Shown here one piece after another: positions 26,286 to 35,995 of a DNA stretch of 64,000 nucleotides. The stretch is taken from the NCBI RefSeq assembly GCF_003258595.1, contig NZ_QHHQ01000002.1:496001-560000 (forward strand). Reading direction: 5' to 3'. Under the pieces are notes generated by a model that worked only from the letters and a program-made list of their open reading frames with translations, had not been told where the DNA came from and ran no database searches. Position 1 is the first letter of the stretch, and each line of letters opens with the position of its first letter. This DNA is from Acuticoccus sediminis. GTDB taxonomy: Bacteria; Pseudomonadota; Alphaproteobacteria; Rhizobiales; Amorphaceae. The position numbers were made by a program, and so were the translations under genes.

Positions 26286-27218
26286 TCAGCCGCTGACCGT
26301 GGACTGGCCGGGCTCGGTGTCTTCCAGAAAAGTGCAGTTCCGGCCCGACCGCTTGGCGGCGTAGAGGGCGGCGTCCGCCCGGGCGTAGAGGTCGGCGACG
26401 GAGTCGCCGAAGCGGCCGGCGGCGATCCCGGCCGAGAAAGTGTAGGCCATGTCCGGCCGCTCGATCAGCGGCCGCGAGCGGCGCACGATGACGAGCATCC
26501 GCTCGACGAGGAGCTGTGCCTGCCGGATGGTGGTGTGGGGCAGGACGAGGCCGAACTCCTCGCCGCCGAGGCGGCCGAAGCAGTCGGTGCGCCGAAGCTG
26601 GCTCTGGATGCGGGAGGTGAAGTCGCGCAGGACGAGGTCGCCGATATTGTGGCCGTACCTGTCGTTGATGAGCTTGAAGTGGTCGAGGTCGAGGACGGCG
26701 AGGCACCCGAACCTCTCGTCCTCCTCCTCCTGCCGCAGCATGTCGGCGAGGCGGCCCATGGCGAAGCGCCGATTGACGGCGCCGGTCAGATCGTCGGTCG
26801 AGGCGGCCTTCAGGGCGAAGTCGCGCTCCTGCCGGATCTCGCGCTCGTCCGCGCGCAGCGAAGTGATGTCGCTCGCGATGCAGAGCATCCATCCGTCCTT
26901 CTGGACGGTCTCCGTCATCCAGAGCCAGCGGCCGCCGACGAGGTCCGTCTCGAACGCCCGGAAGGAGGTCTTGCCGCGCCGCGCCAGCGTTCCGGTCAGC
27001 CAAGCCTCGAAGTCGTCGTTGCGGATGACGGTGCCGCGGCCGGCCATGAAGTTGCGCCGCATGAGGTCCGGCCAGAACGGGGTTTCCCCATCCTTGATGA
27101 AGAACGCCGAACGGAACGCCGAGTTGGCGTAGCGGAGCCGATCGAACCCGTCGTAGGCGGCGACGAGCACGGGAGTGCTCTCGTAGAGCTGGCGCAATGT
27201 TCGATATACATCATCCAT
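26286..27218 (-). CDS. PAS-GGDEF diguanylate cyclase
   Basis: A 310-residue cytoplasmic protein. Residues 5-125 form a PAS-like sensor domain (VLVAAYDGFDRLRYANSAF). Residues 140-305 are a GGDEF domain with the metal-binding Asp177 (LAVLDLDHFKLIND), the active site GGEEF (218-222) and an inhibitory RxxD site, RRTD, five residues before it (209-212). It should therefore make cyclic di-GMP and be product-inhibited. No EAL or HD-GYP domain is fused. It is divergent from the LuxR-type gene across a 472-bp AT-rich spacer, which hints at coordinated control of c-di-GMP and the LuxR output, but no shared operator is proven. Confidence 0.93.
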   Translation of the reverse strand: MDDVYRTLRQLYESTPVLVAAYDGFDRLRYANSAFRSAFFIKDGETPFWPDLMRRNFMAGRGTVIRNDDFEAWLTGTLARRGKTSFRAFETDLVGGRWLWMTETVQKDGWMLCIASDITSLRADEREIRQERDFALKAASTDDLTGAVNRRFAMGRLADMLRQEEEDERFGCLAVLDLDHFKLINDRYGHNIGDLVLRDFTSRIQSQLRRTDCFGRLGGEEFGLVLPHTTIRQAQLLVERMLVIVRRSRPLIERPDMAYTFSAGIAAGRFGDSVADLYARADAALYAAKRSGRNCTFLEDTEPGQSTVSG

Positions 27219-27690
27219 GTGCTCAACCGACGCCTAATCTAAGTCCTATTTATTCGAAAATAACCCGCGCCGGGTAGCCCCCTTCGTCGCCATGCCCCCG
27301 GAAACTTCCGGGGTTTGAACGAATTCGCTGCGCGGCCCTCCGATGCAACGGGCGATGAAAGGTCAGTCGACCGGGAGGGCGGTCCGGGCGATAATTCAAT
27401 GACTTGTGCGATTCTGTCCGCGGGATCCGGGAGTTGTGACGGAGGACGCGCGATACTACTGGTTCGCCTCCGCGCCGGCATCTATGGCGGGCGAAAAGTC
27501 CCCGGATCCTGCGATGTATAACAGTCGCGTAAAATATTGGGCGGGCGGGAACTGCCGGGTGGGCGGCGAAATACGGCGGGACCGCAAGTACGAGCATTCT
27601 GCACTATAGTATACAATTATTCCATAAAATGGCCGGATTGTTAGAGATCATTACTGAAAATTATATATCTTTTGAAGAGAGGTACGGGTC
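27219..27690. other. AT-rich divergent promoter region between cyclase and LuxR genes
   Basis: 472 bp with no convincing gene. The left end (27225-27265) and especially the right end (27600-27680) are far richer in A/T than the window average and probably hold the promoters of the two divergent genes. The right end includes the palindrome ACTATAGT next to TATACAAT, compatible with a -10 region for luxR. No clear -35 pair was assigned. Confidence 0.5.
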
Positions 27691-28425
27691 GTGTCTCTCC
27701 GCATGTTGGATGTGGTTCAGGCGATCCGGGCGGCTCGGGACACGAGTGAGGTCTGGCGGGTCACGGTCGCGGCGTTCCGCGAGTGCGGCGCAGCAGCCTT
27801 CAGCGTCGGCGCGGCCCCGCGGGAGGAGACGGGGTCGGTGGTCATCTGCTCCGACGCGCCGATGGACGAGATGCAGCGGGAATACTTCCGCAATCGGATC
27901 TATCGATACGATCCATGGATGGAGCTGTGCCAGCAGACGGCGGATCCGACCACGCTCGACGTTCCCGCGGCGAAGCGGGCGGACAGCGTGATGACACCGC
28001 TGGCGTGGCACTTCGGCCGGCACGGTATCCGCTACGCGGTGCTGTTCCCGGCCTACTCGGGGCCGAGCGTCGGCGGTATCGCGTTGTACGCCGTCTCCGC
28101 CTCCGGGGAGGCCACGCTGCGCGATCCCGCGATGATGCAGATCGCGGGCGTCACCGCGTCGGTATTCGCCTCGCGCTTCCACCCCGCCACGTCCTTTTGT
28201 CCGGAGGTCTCCACCCTTCGGACGAATGCGGCGCTCAGTGATCGCGAGAAGGAGGCCTTGTCCTGGTTCGCGAGGGGGCTCCAGACTGCACGGGTCGCGG
28301 ACAAGATGGGGATCGCCGACGTGACGGTGAACAAGCATGTCGCGAGCGCGCGGCGGAAGCTGGGCGCGAGGACGCGCGATCAGGCCCTGGCGCTCGCCGT
28401 CAGGAGCGGAGAGATCTCGTTCTGA
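27691..28425 (+). CDS. LuxR-family regulator with autoinducer-binding domain (orphan)
   Basis: A 244-residue regulator. Residues 15-165 match the autoinducer-binding domain, including the Asp-Pro-Trp triad (DPW, 74-76) where the conserved Asp contacts acyl-homoserine lactone in TraR and LasR. Residues 182-240 are the LuxR helix-turn-helix (LSDREKEALSWFARGLQTARVADKMGI, NKHVASARRKLG). It starts at GTG 27691 with GAGAGG eight bases upstream; an internal ATG four codons later is less likely. No luxI-type synthase is nearby, so it is probably a solo receptor that reads foreign or distantly made signals. A perfect palindrome begins directly after the stop codon. Confidence 0.9.
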   Translation: MSLRMLDVVQAIRAARDTSEVWRVTVAAFRECGAAAFSVGAAPREETGSVVICSDAPMDEMQREYFRNRIYRYDPWMELCQQTADPTTLDVPAAKRADSVMTPLAWHFGRHGIRYAVLFPAYSGPSVGGIALYAVSASGEATLRDPAMMQIAGVTASVFASRFHPATSFCPEVSTLRTNAALSDREKEALSWFARGLQTARVADKMGIADVTVNKHVASARRKLGARTRDQALALAVRSGEISF

Positions 28426-28455
28426 CGACAAGGTATCGATGTCGATACCTTGTCG
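28426..28455. promoter_or_regulatory. Perfect 14+14-bp palindrome after luxR
   Basis: The arms CGACAAGGTATCGA (28426-28439) and TCGATACCTTGTCG (28442-28455) flank a two-base centre and start one base after the luxR stop. The near-zero loop and the absence of a T tract are not typical of an intrinsic terminator, so a dyad operator, perhaps for LuxR itself, is equally possible. It may also form a hairpin in RNA. Confidence 0.6.
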
Positions 28456-28800
28456 CCGCCACGAGCTGGACAACAAATAGACGGGGGTCCGTCTCGTCCT
28501 GACCAGGAATGTGACGTGAGCCAGCGTCACGATGGTCGCGGCGGCGGACACCAGGACGAAGTGTACCGAGACGAAGCGTATATTTTATCAAATTGATGAA
28601 TATGGCGGTCGGGCTTCGGGGGTTGACCGGCCGCCACTCCATCACCGATCCGCGTGCCGGCGGTGATGGCCCTGCTGCTCAGCCGGTGCAACCGCGCTGA
28701 GCGGCCCCTTGTCGTCGGCACGCCGACCGGAGGAGGGCGCACGAGCGCGTTTCAGATATTCGGCTATCTAGAATAAAAACGATATATAAACGAGGCTAGA
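28456..28800. other. Intergenic region upstream of the small protein
   Basis: 345 bp with no supported gene. Two AT-rich patches occur. One holds an interrupted dyad at 28580-28603 (ATATT, ATCAA, a central A, TTGAT, AATAT). The other, at 28757-28795, precedes the small gene and contains TATCTAGAAT with an A tract and TATATA, plausibly a promoter. A shorter GTGACG...CGTCAC stem lies near 28511-28530. Confidence 0.45.
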
Positions 28801-29007
28801 ATGGCTGTCAGTATCGAGGTCGTTCATCCTGGGAACGACACCGAGAAATATTGGGTTGCGAATTTCGAAGTCGTACCGCGCGCCGGAGAGATCGTTGAGA
28901 TGCCCGATGTTTCCGGGAATCTGGTCCGATTGCGGGTGACATGGGTCGTACACTATCCCAACAATCTCGAGTTCGACGTGCGTATCTATACTGAGTATCA
29001 ATCATAG
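28801..29007 (+). CDS. Small hypothetical protein (68 residues)
   Basis: A short gene with coding character: ATG preceded by GAGG at six bases (ACGAGGCTAGA), an AT-rich promoter-like patch upstream and a clean stop. The product is a soluble, mixed beta-type sequence (MAVSIEVVHPGN..., ending VRIYTEYQS) with no cysteines, signal peptide or membrane segment. It looks like a compact beta domain with alternating hydrophobics (LVRLRVTWVVHY). I do not recognise its family. Codon use is less GC-biased than the neighbours, suggesting recent acquisition or relaxed selection. It follows the LuxR gene by 375 bp and could be its target. Confidence 0.65.
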   Translation: MAVSIEVVHPGNDTEKYWVANFEVVPRAGEIVEMPDVSGNLVRLRVTWVVHYPNNLEFDVRIYTEYQS

Positions 29008-29184
29008 CGCACCTCCCCGACACGAGCGTGGCGCGGCGGGATGAAGCCCTTGCGGCCGCATCCCGCCGCGCCCTGTCTCGAACGGACACTCCGCACAGCC
29101 ACGGACGCCGGCGCCACGGGCCGCCCCGGTAGAGGGGCCCGGTGCGCGGGCGCCATGTTCTCTCCGGACGCAGTTCCGAGCCGG

Positions 29185-30816
29185 CTATGATCGTCCGGCG
29201 CTACCGGCGGCGCGGATGAGGTCGGCGCCCTTCTCGGCGATCATGAAGACGGCGGCCTGCGAGTTGCCGGAGACCTGCGTCGGCATGACCGAGGCGTCGA
29301 CCACGCGCAGCCCGTCGACGCCGCGCACGCGCAGCGCCGGGTCGACCACCGCCGCCGGATCCCCTTCGCCCCCCATCCGGCAGGTGCCGGCGACGTGGTA
29401 GATCGTCTGCCCGTTGCCGCGGGCGAAGGCGAGCCAGTCGTCGTCGCTGCGGCAGTCGGGGCCGGGCGACATCTCGTAGGCGCGCCACGCGTCCATCGGG
29501 GCGGTCTCGACGATCCGCCGCCCCGCGATCATCCCGGCGACGATGGCGCGGCGGTCCTCGTCGGTGGCGAGGAAGTTGGGCCGGATCGCCGGCTGGTCCT
29601 CAATGCGCGGGGAGATCGCGTGGATACTCCCCCGGCTCTCCGGGCGAAGGTGGGTGACGCCGAGGGTCATGCCCGGCTCGTGCTCGAGCTTGCGCTCGGC
29701 GGCGTTGGCGTAGCTCGCGTGCATAAAGAAGAACTGCACGTCCGGGCCGGAGAGGCCCTCGCGGGTGCGGATGAACCCGTGCGCGAGCCCGGTGCCGAAG
29801 GTCAGGATCCCGCGCCGCCGGAAGAGATACTTGCCGAGCTCCACGGCAAGGTGCCGGCCGCGGCTCAGCTCGTTCAGCGTCTCGGGCCGCTTCACGCGCC
29901 AGTTGAGGCGGGTGCAGAAGTGGTCCGAATAGTTTTCGCCCACGCCCGGCGAGGTTGCCTCGACGGGGATGCCGAGCGAGCGCAGGCGCTCCGGATCGCC
30001 GATGCCGGAGAGCTCCAGAAGCTGCGGCGTCTGGACTGCGCCGGCGGCGAGCACCACCTCGCGCCGCGCGGCGATGGTGCCGCCGTCCGGTGCCGCGAGG
30101 CGGACGCCGGTGGCCCGGCGGTCCGCGAACGTGACCGCCGCGACGCGCACGCCGGTGCGGATCGCGAGATTGGGCCGCCCCTCGACCGGCGCGAGATAGG
30201 CGGCGTAGGCGCTCGCCCGCCGGCCGTTCCGCTGGTTGACCTGATACCAGCCGAAGCCGTCCTGGGCGGGCCCGTTGTAGTCCACGGTCCGGGCATGGCC
30301 CGCGGCCTCGGCCGCCTGCAGGAACGCCTCGCCGATGGCCGGGCGCTCGACCACTTCGCACAGGTCGAGCGGGCCGTCGTGACCCCGGACCCCGTCGGGA
30401 TCGGGGCCGGCGTAGTTCTCAAGGCGGCGGAAGACGGGCTCGACCTCGTCGAAGCTCCAGCCCGTCGCGCCCATCTGCGCCCAGCCGTTGTAGTCGTCGG
30501 GTTGGCCGCGCACGTAGATCATGCCGTTGATCAGCGTCGAGCCGCCGAGGCCCTTGCCGCGCGGGATCGCGATGGTGCGGTTACCGGTCGCCTCCTCCGG
30601 CGTGGAGGTGAGGCGCCAGTTGTAGCGGGGGTTCGTGAGGAGCTTGTAGAAGCCGGCCGGGATGTCGATCCACGGGCTGCGCGGGCGCGGCCCGGCCTCC
30701 AGCAGGAGGACGGTGACGTTCGGGTCGGCGCTGAGGCGGTTCGCCAGGACGCAGCCCGCCGTCCCGCCGCCGACGATGATGTAGTCGAACGCGTCGGTTC
30801 CGGTGCCCACGCTCAC
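29185..30816 (-). CDS. GMC-family flavin oxidoreductase (choline dehydrogenase-like)
   Basis: A 543-residue FAD enzyme of the glucose-methanol-choline family. The N-terminus has the Rossmann FAD motif DYIIVGGGTAGCVLANRL, followed by the family signature near residue 75-100 (PRGKGLGGSTLING). The C-terminus has the catalytic His in IYHVAGTCRMG and the Asn in VSGNSQAAVFMIAEKG. Such enzymes oxidise primary or secondary alcohols and pass electrons to the quinone pool or another acceptor. It is the last gene of the ten-gene minus-strand cluster, 64 bp after the AroE-like gene. Annotation as choline dehydrogenase would be premature, because the neighbours point to another alcohol. Confidence 0.92.
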   Translation of the reverse strand: MSVGTGTDAFDYIIVGGGTAGCVLANRLSADPNVTVLLLEAGPRPRSPWIDIPAGFYKLLTNPRYNWRLTSTPEEATGNRTIAIPRGKGLGGSTLINGMIYVRGQPDDYNGWAQMGATGWSFDEVEPVFRRLENYAGPDPDGVRGHDGPLDLCEVVERPAIGEAFLQAAEAAGHARTVDYNGPAQDGFGWYQVNQRNGRRASAYAAYLAPVEGRPNLAIRTGVRVAAVTFADRRATGVRLAAPDGGTIAARREVVLAAGAVQTPQLLELSGIGDPERLRSLGIPVEATSPGVGENYSDHFCTRLNWRVKRPETLNELSRGRHLAVELGKYLFRRRGILTFGTGLAHGFIRTREGLSGPDVQFFFMHASYANAAERKLEHEPGMTLGVTHLRPESRGSIHAISPRIEDQPAIRPNFLATDEDRRAIVAGMIAGRRIVETAPMDAWRAYEMSPGPDCRSDDDWLAFARGNGQTIYHVAGTCRMGGEGDPAAVVDPALRVRGVDGLRVVDASVMPTQVSGNSQAAVFMIAEKGADLIRAAGSAGRS

Positions 30817-30880
30817 CCCCGGCTACCGCGATGGAGCGCCGGAGCGCCGGCGGGGCGGTCGGCACGGGGGGCGGGGGCCG

Positions 30881-31684
30881 TCATGCCAGGGCTCCCATGT
30901 GGCGCGCCATCAGCTCGATCTGGCAGCGCAGCATCGGCAGGCCGGGATGGACCGCCGCGCCGCGTGCGCGGGCCGCGGCGAGGAGCGGCGTCTCGGCCGG
31001 GTCCATGATCGCCTCGGCGACGACCTGTCCGGCGTGGAGGCCGGCGGGGTCGAGCGGCATCGGGTCGTCCGGGCGCAGTCCGAGCGAGGTCGCGTTGACG
31101 ACAAGGTCGTAGTCGCCGACCGCCTCCGGCTCGGCGACGGCGGCGGTGGTGCACGCGGGGTAGGTGGTGCCGACGCGCCCGGCGAGGGCGGCGGCCTTCG
31201 CCACGGTCCGATTGGCGATGGTGAGCGCAGCGGCACCCGCTTCCGCGACGGCGAAGGCGATGGCCGAGGCCGCGCCTCCTGCACCGGCGAGGAGGATGCG
31301 CTTGCCGGCGGGCTCGATGCCGGCCTCCCGCAGCCCCGCGACGAAGCCGATGCCGTCCAGCATTGCGCCGATCATCCGCCCGTCCGCCTCGCGCCGCACG
31401 CAGTTGACCGCGCCGATCAGCGCCGCGTCGCCGTCCACCGCGTCGCAGAGGCCAAGCATCGCCGGCTTGTGGGGGACGGTCGCGATGAAGCCGCCGAAGT
31501 TCTGCATCACGCGCAGTCCGTCGAGCGCCCGCGCGAGCCCGTCGGGCGCGACGTGCATGGGGACCAGCACGCCGTCGATGCCGTGGCGGGCGAACACCGA
31601 ATGCATCACCTCCGGCGTCTTCACGTGATGGATCGGGTCGGCGAGAATTCCGTACAGACGGGTGCGTCCGGTAACCTCAGGCAT
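30881..31684 (-). CDS. Shikimate dehydrogenase family protein (divergent AroE paralog)
   Basis: A 267-residue NAD(P)-dependent dehydrogenase of the AroE family. The catalytic Lys73 (ATVPHKPAML), Asn94 (GAVNC) and Asp110 (MLDGIGF) are present, as is the Rossmann loop LLAGAGGAASA (131-141). The carboxylate-binding HSxSP motif of true shikimate dehydrogenases is HVKTP (20-24), replacing the first Ser by Val and the second by Thr, and NTDG is MLDG. The substrate is therefore probably not shikimate but another cyclic or polyol hydroxy-acid or ketone. It sits in the catabolic operon, between the SDR and GMC genes, rather than with aromatic-biosynthesis genes. Confidence 0.85.
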   Translation of the reverse strand: MPEVTGRTRLYGILADPIHHVKTPEVMHSVFARHGIDGVLVPMHVAPDGLARALDGLRVMQNFGGFIATVPHKPAMLGLCDAVDGDAALIGAVNCVRREADGRMIGAMLDGIGFVAGLREAGIEPAGKRILLAGAGGAASAIAFAVAEAGAAALTIANRTVAKAAALAGRVGTTYPACTTAAVAEPEAVGDYDLVVNATSLGLRPDDPMPLDPAGLHAGQVVAEAIMDPAETPLLAAARARGAAVHPGLPMLRCQIELMARHMGALA

Positions 31685-31753
31685 CGGTCCTGTTCTTCAA
31701 ACTGTTCGCCTCGGAAGGTGGCGCAGGGCGGGCCGGCGCGGCCGGCACCGCGC

Positions 31754-32551
31754 TCAGGTCATGTACAATCCGCCGGCGACGTCAATGGTTTGCCCGGTGA
31801 CGAAGCTCGCCTCGGGCGAGGTGAGCCACAGGGCCACGTCGGCCACCTCCGCCGGTTCGCCGAGCCGGGCCATCGGCGTCAGCTTGACCTGCTCGGCGTT
31901 GATCTCGGGCGCGACGCCGGCGACCATCGGCGTCGCGATCCGGCCGGGCGCCAGCGCGTTGACGCGGATGCCGTAGGGGCCGAGTTCGGCGGCGAGGTGC
32001 TTGGTGAAGCCGATGATGGCCGACTTCGTCGCCGCATAGTGGCACGCGACGATGGGCGAGTAGGTCTTGCCGGCGACCGAGGACGTGTTGACGATCCAGC
32101 CGCGCTGCGCGGCACGCATCGCGGGCGTCAGGGCGCGGATGGTGTTGAACGTGCCGGTGAGGTTGACCTCGACCACGCGGCGCCACTCGGCCGGGTCCAT
32201 CTCCCACACCTTGTGCGCCGCGCCGTCATGCTTGGGGGAGATGCCGGCGTTGTTGATCACCGTGTCGAAGGCGCCGCCCATCGCCGCCTCGGCGTCCGCG
32301 ATCACCGCGGAGAGGGTGTCCCAGTCGCCGACGTCGGCCACCATGCCGACGCCCCGCCCGCCGAGCCCGTCGACCGCGGTGGCGACCTCGACCTCCGAGA
32401 TGTCGAGGACGCCCACCGTGGCGCCGCGCCGCGCGAACGCCTCGGCCAGCGCGGCGCCGATGCCCTTGGCCGCGCCCGTCACCAGAACCCGCCGCCCGGC
32501 GTGGCTGTCGCGCGAGGCCATCGCGGCGGGGTTCACTTCACGTGTCGTCAT
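31754..32551 (-). CDS. Short-chain dehydrogenase/reductase
   Basis: A 265-residue classical SDR. It shows the NAD(P)-binding TGAAKGIG, the NNAG motif (INNAGIS), the catalytic Ser in NTSSVAG, and the YxxxK pair in YAATKSA. The Asp after the second beta strand (GVLDIS) favours NAD+ over NADP+. The C-terminal GLYMT end is typical of 3-ketoacyl or sugar-type SDRs. It starts one base after the LivF stop codon, so it belongs to the transporter transcript. It probably oxidises a hydroxyl of the imported compound; the precise substrate is unknown. Confidence 0.9.
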   Translation of the reverse strand: MTTREVNPAAMASRDSHAGRRVLVTGAAKGIGAALAEAFARRGATVGVLDISEVEVATAVDGLGGRGVGMVADVGDWDTLSAVIADAEAAMGGAFDTVINNAGISPKHDGAAHKVWEMDPAEWRRVVEVNLTGTFNTIRALTPAMRAAQRGWIVNTSSVAGKTYSPIVACHYAATKSAIIGFTKHLAAELGPYGIRVNALAPGRIATPMVAGVAPEINAEQVKLTPMARLGEPAEVADVALWLTSPEASFVTGQTIDVAGGLYMT

Positions 32552-32552
32552 G

Positions 32553-33249
32553 TCAGATCCCGAGATAGGCCTGCCGGACGTGGTCGTTCCTGAGAAGCGC
32601 GTCCGCGGCGTCGTTCAGCACCATGCGGCCGTTCTCGAGCACATAGCCCCGGTCGGCCGCCTGGAGGGTGTGGAAGACGTTCTGCTCGACGATCAGCACG
32701 GTGGTGCCGGCGGCGGCGACCTTGGCGATCGCGTCGAACACCTGCGCCACGATGATCGGCGCGAGGCCGAGCGAGGGCTCGTCGAACATGAGGAGCCTGG
32801 GCCGCGCCATCATCCCCCGCGCGATCGCCACCATCTGCTGCTCGCCGCCGGACAGCGAGGAGGCGTGCTGGGACAGGCGCTCTCCGAGGCGCGGGAACAG
32901 CTCCAGCACCTCGTCGAGGGTCTCGTGCTGGCGGGCGCGGGCGGCACGGCGGAACGCGCCCATCAGGAGGTTCTCGCGCACCGTCATGTCGGGGAAGAGC
33001 TGCCGCCCTTCCGGGATCAGCGTGATGCCGCGCTCGACCGTCTGGTGGGCGGAGAGGGTGGTGATGTCCTCTCCCTCGAAGACGATGCGTCCGGTGCGCA
33101 CGGGAATGAGGCCGGAGATCGCCCTCAGGGTGGTGGTCTTGCCGGCGCCGTTGGCACCGACGATGGTCACCACCTCGCCCTGGTCGACGCGCAGCGACAC
33201 GCCGTCCAGGATCACCGTCGAGCCGTAGCCCGCGTCGATGGCCTCGACC

Positions 33250-33257
<8 letters not shown>
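32553..33257 (-). CDS. livF: Branched-chain-type ABC transporter ATP-binding protein LivF
   Basis: A 234-residue ATPase subunit with Walker A GANGAGKTT, signature LSGGEQQ, Walker B RLLMFDEPSLGLAP and the EQN H-loop region (LIVEQN) typical of LivF. Members energise the import of branched-chain amino acids or, in many operons, aromatic acids, urea or other amphipathic solutes. Its first bases overlap the end of the LivM-LivG gene by eight bases. The companion ATPase is the C-terminal half of that fusion. Confidence 0.93.
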
Positions 33258-35051
<1,794 letters not shown>

Positions 35052-35055
<4 letters not shown>

Positions 35056-35939
35056 GGCGAAACGTGGCTCAGGTTCATGCGGGTGCCGAAGAGCCCCGAG
35101 GGCTTGAGGAGGAGGATCAGCAGGAAGATCGCGAACACCACCGCCTCGCGCAGGTCCGAGCCGATGTAGAAGCCCGAGAGCGAGTCGACGACGCCGATGA
35201 TCAGCGCCCCGACGAAGGCGCCCGGGATCGACCCGAGACCGCCCAGCACGACGCACACGAAGGCGATCAGCACGAAATAGGTCCCGACCGTCGGCGACGT
35301 CGGGTAGAGCGGCGCGATCAGCGCCGAGCCGACGCCGACGCACGCCGCGCCGATGCCGAAGCTCAGGATGTAGATGAAGCGGTCGTTGATCCCCATGAGC
35401 TGCGCCGCGGCGCGGTTCTGCGCGGTGGCCCGGATCGCCCGGCCGATGGTGGTGCGCTTCATGAAGATCTGCAGCGCGATCACCAGCGCGATCGCTGCGA
35501 GGAAGACGTAGAGCTGCCCTTCAAGGATGCGCACGTGGCCGAGCTCGAACTGGCTGCGCAGGCCGTAGTTGGGCGTGTTGGCGATGTCCGCGCCGAAGAT
35601 CAGCAGCGCGAGGTTGATCAGCGCCGTCGACAGGCCGACGGTCGCGAAGATCTGCACGTGCTCGTCACGGGCGCTCAGCAGCGGCTGGATCAGGAGGCGC
35701 TGCGTCAGCGCGCCGAGGATGAAGAGTGCCGGCACCACGGCCGCCGCGGTCAGGTAGGGGTGGATCGACAGCCGCGTCGACAGGAGGAAGGTCAGGTACA
35801 TGCCGACCATCAGGAACTCGCCGTGGGCGAAGTTGATGACCTTCACGATCCCGAAGATGAGCGTCAGCCCCACCGCGACGATGGCGAAGAGCCCGCCCAG
35901 CATGAGGCCGTTGGCGACGACTTGAAGAAAGGTGTCCAT
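35052..35939 (-). CDS. livH: Branched-chain-type ABC transporter permease LivH
   Basis: A 295-residue permease with about eight helices, starting MDTFLQVVANGLMLGGLFAIVAVGLTL and carrying the conserved FGIVKVINFAHGEFLMVGMY motif near residue 30-50 and GGLGSIPGAFVGAL near 230. This is the first-permease type of the HAAT family. Its stop overlaps the start of the fused LivM-LivG gene, so translation is coupled. The MDTF start fits family length; upstream in-frame sequence is non-homologous. Confidence 0.93.
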
Positions 35940-35995
35940 GGGGGTCCTCGCGAGGGGAGGAGGGGGCCGCGGGCGCGCCGCAGCCCCGTTTGGGA

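Noticed and set aside
28400-28645. 81-residue minus-strand frame after luxR
   Set aside because: It overlaps the end of luxR and the palindrome, lacks a ribosome site and has no coding signature.
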